Assembly (NCBI RefSeq): GCF_003574445.1
Contig: NZ_KZ984549.1
Coordinates: 124,001-188,000 of the forward strand
Reading direction: 5' to 3'
From: Streptomyces sp. YIM 130001
GTDB taxonomy: Bacteria > Actinomycetota > Actinomycetes > Streptomycetales > Streptomycetaceae
Length of the DNA: 64,000 nucleotides
Below are positions 61,539 to 64,000 of this stretch, in pieces. Numbering within the stretch: the stretch's first letter is position 1; every line of letters begins with the position of its first letter. The notes under the pieces were generated by a model, which searched no databases, was not told where the DNA came from, and was given only the letters and a program-made list of their open reading frames with translations. Made by a program: the position numbers and the translations under genes.

Positions 61539-61853
61539 TCAGGGCAACAGCACCCAGTCCGCCGCAAGGGCCGCCACCAGGCCCACGACGAGGAGCCAGC
61601 TGCCGAGCCGGGTGCGGCCCCTGCGGCTCAGGTCGATCACGATCCCGCAGAGGATGAGCAGCAGTCCGTAGACGCCGACGACGAGGACGGACGAGCGACT
61701 CGCCAGGCGTACCGCGAGCACGACTGCGGCGGCCACCATGAGCACTGCGGCGGCGGCGATCCTGAGGCGTCTGGCCTGACGGGGCGTCGTCCCGCCGCGT
61801 TCGGGGTCGCCGGACTCTCCGGCCTCGTCCGGTTCATGATCGGGAGAGCTCAT
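61539..61853 (-). CDS. Small membrane protein (104 aa)
   Basis: A hypothetical protein: hydrophilic N-terminus (SSPDHEPDEAGESGDPERGG), then about three hydrophobic segments (AAAAVLMVAAAVVLAV, VLVVGVYGLLLILCGIVI and SWLLVVGLVAALAADWVLL). No family is recognised. The ATG at 61853 is used; the in-frame upstream extension is rejected. It lies 83 nt downstream of the TSUP permease gene and 89 nt upstream of the exporter start, all on the same strand. Confidence 0.65.
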   Translation of the reverse strand: MSSPDHEPDEAGESGDPERGGTTPRQARRLRIAAAAVLMVAAAVVLAVRLASRSSVLVVGVYGLLLILCGIVIDLSRRGRTRLGSWLLVVGLVAALAADWVLLP

Positions 61854-61936
61854 GGCCTGGATCGTAGCCGCTCGCAGTTCGCCTGTTCGACGGTCGGGCA
61901 GGGGCGGGACCGGCCGCAACTCCGGACCGTCCGGGG

Positions 61937-62758
61937 TCAGCGCAGCAGCAGCTGCAGGCCGCCGAGGACGGTCGCGGCGAGGACCAGGCGTTCGAAGAGC
62001 CGCTGGTCGATCCGGTCGACACAGCGTCTGCCGAGATAGGCGCCGGGCACGACGAACAGGACGAGGGCGGCGTCCAGCAGCAGCGAGTCGGCGTCGATCA
62101 GGCCGAGACCGGCGCTGAACGGCAGCTTGGAGGTGTTGACGATGAGGAAGAACCAGGCGGAGGTACCCAGGAATCCGAGCTTCCGGAAGCCTGTGGAGAG
62201 CAGGTAGAGCGACATCACCGGACCGCCCGCGTTGGCGACCATGGTGGTGAAGCCGCCGAGCACCCCGTACGAGCGGGCCTTGACGCGCGCGACCCGCAAC
62301 TGCCGCCCGTCGCTGACCGGTTCGTCGCTCTCTCCCGGCGCGTCCTGCACCGGGTCGCGGTCCGTCTCCCGGCGTGCGAGGCGCTCGGCCCGGTCCGCCT
62401 GGCGCCGGCGCCAGAGCGTGACGCCCGACATGAACAGCAGGATCGCCCCGATCGAGGTGCGCACCGCTTCGTCACCGGCCCACATCATGAAGACGGTGCC
62501 GAGTGCGACACCCACCCCGACGGCGGGGAACAGCCGCCACAGCGTGGGCCAGTGTGCGTGCCTGCGGTAGGTGGCCACGGCGAGTGCGTCGCCTGCGATC
62601 AGCAGCGGCAGGAGCACGCCGGTGGACTCGCGGGCCGGCAGTACGGCGGCGAAGATCGCGAGACTGACGGTGTTCGCTCCGCTGACGGCGGTCTTCGAGA
62701 AGCCGACGAGTGCGGTCGCGGCGGCCAGTATCGCGAATTCCCAGAGGGTGACGTCCAT
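61937..62758 (-). CDS. TauE/SafE (TSUP) family membrane permease (273 aa)
   Basis: A sulfite/sulfonate-type exporter with the family's repeated halves: MDVTLWEFAILAAATALVGFSKTAVSGAN with LPLLIAGDALAVATYRRHA, and YGVLGGFTTMVANAGGPVMSLYLLSTGFRKLGFLGTSAWFFLIVNTSKLPFSAGLGLI. A hydrophilic loop of about 35 residues (RAERLARRETDRDPVQDAPGES) separates them. Its cargo (sulfite, sulfoacetate or other anion) is not determinable. Confidence 0.85.
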   Translation of the reverse strand: MDVTLWEFAILAAATALVGFSKTAVSGANTVSLAIFAAVLPARESTGVLLPLLIAGDALAVATYRRHAHWPTLWRLFPAVGVGVALGTVFMMWAGDEAVRTSIGAILLFMSGVTLWRRRQADRAERLARRETDRDPVQDAPGESDEPVSDGRQLRVARVKARSYGVLGGFTTMVANAGGPVMSLYLLSTGFRKLGFLGTSAWFFLIVNTSKLPFSAGLGLIDADSLLLDAALVLFVVPGAYLGRRCVDRIDQRLFERLVLAATVLGGLQLLLR

Positions 62759-63214
62759 GACGAGCGCCGATGCTATGCCGTCCCGTTCACGGCCGGGCGG
62801 CCGGGGCTTCCAGCAGCGCCCGGCGGAATAACCTCGTGCCCGGCCCTCCCCCCTTCACTACACTCGGCGAAGCCCGCCGCGACGGCGGGAGCGCCGCCTC
62901 ACGGTGGCGCCTGGAACGCACCGTGACGAAGGAAGGGAGACGGCCGGGCGAGACCTCCGCACCGTCGCCGTCCCCGCGTCCCGGTTCGACGTGATCCTGG
63001 TGTCTCCGGCGCCCCGGCGCCGGCTGCGCGGCCGGCCCCGGACCCCGTGACGACCCACGCATCCGCGTCCCGACGGAACTGATCCGACGGACCGGCCCAC
63101 GACGCATGCGCGCGCCGTGGCGAACCGCCGTACCGGCCTTGCCACTTCGGCAGGCCGTGTCGTCCGGGCATCGCGCCGACCCGTTCTCATCCCGAACCGA
63201 AAGGCCACCGGGCC

Positions 63215-64000
63215 GTGCGTACTCCCCTGCAGTCCAGTCCTGCCATCCCCCTGTCCGCCGTCCGCAATCTGGGCATCCTCGCCCATGTCGACGCCGGCAA
63301 GACCACCGTGACCGAGCGGATCCTGTACCTCACCGGCTCCACGCACAAGCGCGGCGAGGTCCACGACGGCACCACCGTCACCGACTTCGACGCCCAGGAG
63401 CGCGACCGCGGCATCACCATCTTCGCCGCGGCGGTGAGTTGCACCTGGGACGGCCACCGGATCAACCTCCTCGACACCCCTGGGCATGTCGACTTCGCCG
63501 ATGAGGTCGAGCGCTCGCTGCGGGTACTGGACGGCGCGATCGCCGTGTTCGACGCGGTGGCCGGTGTGGAGCCGCAGAGCGAGTCGGTCTGGCGGCAGGC
63601 CGACCGGCACGGTGTCCCGCGGATCGCGTTCGTCAACAAACTCGACCGGTCCGGCGCCGACCTCGACTCGGCCGTGGACTCGATCCGGCGCCGGCTGCAC
63701 ACCGTGCCGCTGGTCGTGCAGATGGCCGTCGGCCGTGAGGACGGCTTCACCGGTGTCCTCGATCTCGTCCGCCTCCGGGCACTGACCTGGGCCGACGGCG
63801 AGGGTGTCGCGCAGGGGCCGGTGCCGGACCAGCTGCGCGAGGAGGCGGAACGCCGCAGGCGGCTGCTCGACGAGGCCGTGGCGGAGCTGCACCCCGAAGC
63901 GCTCGAGGAGTACTGCGCGCAGGGCTCCCTGACGGCAGGGACGCTGACAACGGCGCTGCGCGAGGTCACCCGTACCGGAGACGGTGTCGTGGTGCTCTGT
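63215..64000 (+). CDS. EF-G-like translation GTPase (5' part, cut by window end)
   Basis: The first 262 codons of an elongation-factor-G-like GTPase. The G motifs are [24 protein letters not shown] (G1), [12 protein letters not shown] (G2), [25 protein letters not shown] (G3) and FVNKLDR (G4). The protein continues into domain II beyond the window. A true EF-G, an EF-G2-type paralogue and a tetracycline-type ribosome-protection factor share this N-terminus; the paralogue is most likely given the divergent start and no str operon neighbours. The GTG at 63215 has GAAAGG about 11 nt upstream. The 456-nt gap upstream (62759-63214) includes a CCCGCCG/CGGCGGG hairpin near 62872-62888 and may hold a regulated leader, but no gene. 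Confidence 0.85.
   Translation, partial: MRTPLQSSPAIPLSAVRNLGILAHVDAGKTTVTERILYLTGSTHKRGEVHDGTTVTDFDAQERDRGITIFAAAVSCTWDGHRINLLDTPGHVDFADEVERSLRVLDGAIAVFDAVAGVEPQSESVWRQADRHGVPRIAFVNKLDRSGADLDSAVDSIRRRLHTVPLVVQMAVGREDGFTGVLDLVRLRALTWADGEGVAQGPVPDQLREEAERRRRLLDEAVAELHPEALEEYCAQGSLTAGTLTTALREVTRTGDGVVVLC

Overview
The window is chromosomal DNA of a Streptomyces-like actinomycete. The GC content is very high and third codon positions are strongly GC-biased, so long antisense shadow frames are common. Many genes start with GTG (one probably with TTG) behind GGAGG-type ribosome sites. The gene set fits as well: a GlgC/GlgM pair, a LysM/M23/Rpf-type wall hydrolase, a LAL regulator, an ECF sigma factor with a SnoaL-like tail, and many LacI, TetR and PucR regulators. 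No tRNA, rRNA, CRISPR array or intact insertion sequence was seen. It looks like accessory or arm-proximal chromosome rich in sugar uptake, secreted enzymes and small regulator/target pairs.

Left part (1-13.7 kb): the start of an SDR-type protein (cut by the window edge), a secreted GH92 alpha-mannosidase, an NfeD/SPFH membrane pair, a secreted PA14-GH2 glycosidase, a LacI regulator, and a four-gene YtfQ/YtfR/YtfT/YjfF-like sugar ABC transporter. Related AACGwTGT operator sequences precede the GH92, GH2, lacI and transporter genes, so these probably form one glycan-use regulon.

13.7-33.7 kb: a mixed block with a YciI-type protein, a LysR regulator divergent from a Dabb protein, a secreted serine protease, a protein-kinase-like protein, glgC and glgM, and a rifampin phosphotransferase (rph) preceded by a near-perfect rifamycin-associated element. 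It continues with small membrane proteins, an FhuF-like 2Fe-2S protein, a DMT transporter, a frameshifted ahpD divergent from its TetR regulator, the cell-wall hydrolase, a CE7 esterase, a Pro-rich protein, an ECF sigma factor, a deazaflavin-type reductase, a decayed GNAT pseudogene and panD.

33.8-47.9 kb: a DHA2 drug exporter, a TetR regulator, an SDR/TetR divergent pair, a lipoprotein, an FG-GAP beta-propeller protein, a glyoxalase, and a rhamnose-type ABC operon (ATPase, two permeases, binding protein, LacI) headed by TGAA...TTCA palindromes.

48-64 kb: LtrA, a sodium:solute symporter, a PucR regulator, a 958-aa LAL regulator, and a secreted polyester hydrolase of the LCC/PETase type. Upstream of that hydrolase is a non-coding 740-bp stretch holding a perfect 49-nt palindrome and an 8-bp tandem repeat. 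An SDR/TetR pair with twin operators follows, then an ABC exporter under a SoxR-type box with a probably leaderless message, a small membrane protein, a TauE/SafE permease, and the 5' part of an EF-G-like GTPase cut by the window end. No single new multi-gene system is proven. The most informative items are regulatory: RAE-rph, the SoxR box-exporter, the shared LacI operators and the TetR palindromes. The polyester hydrolase is the most notable enzyme.
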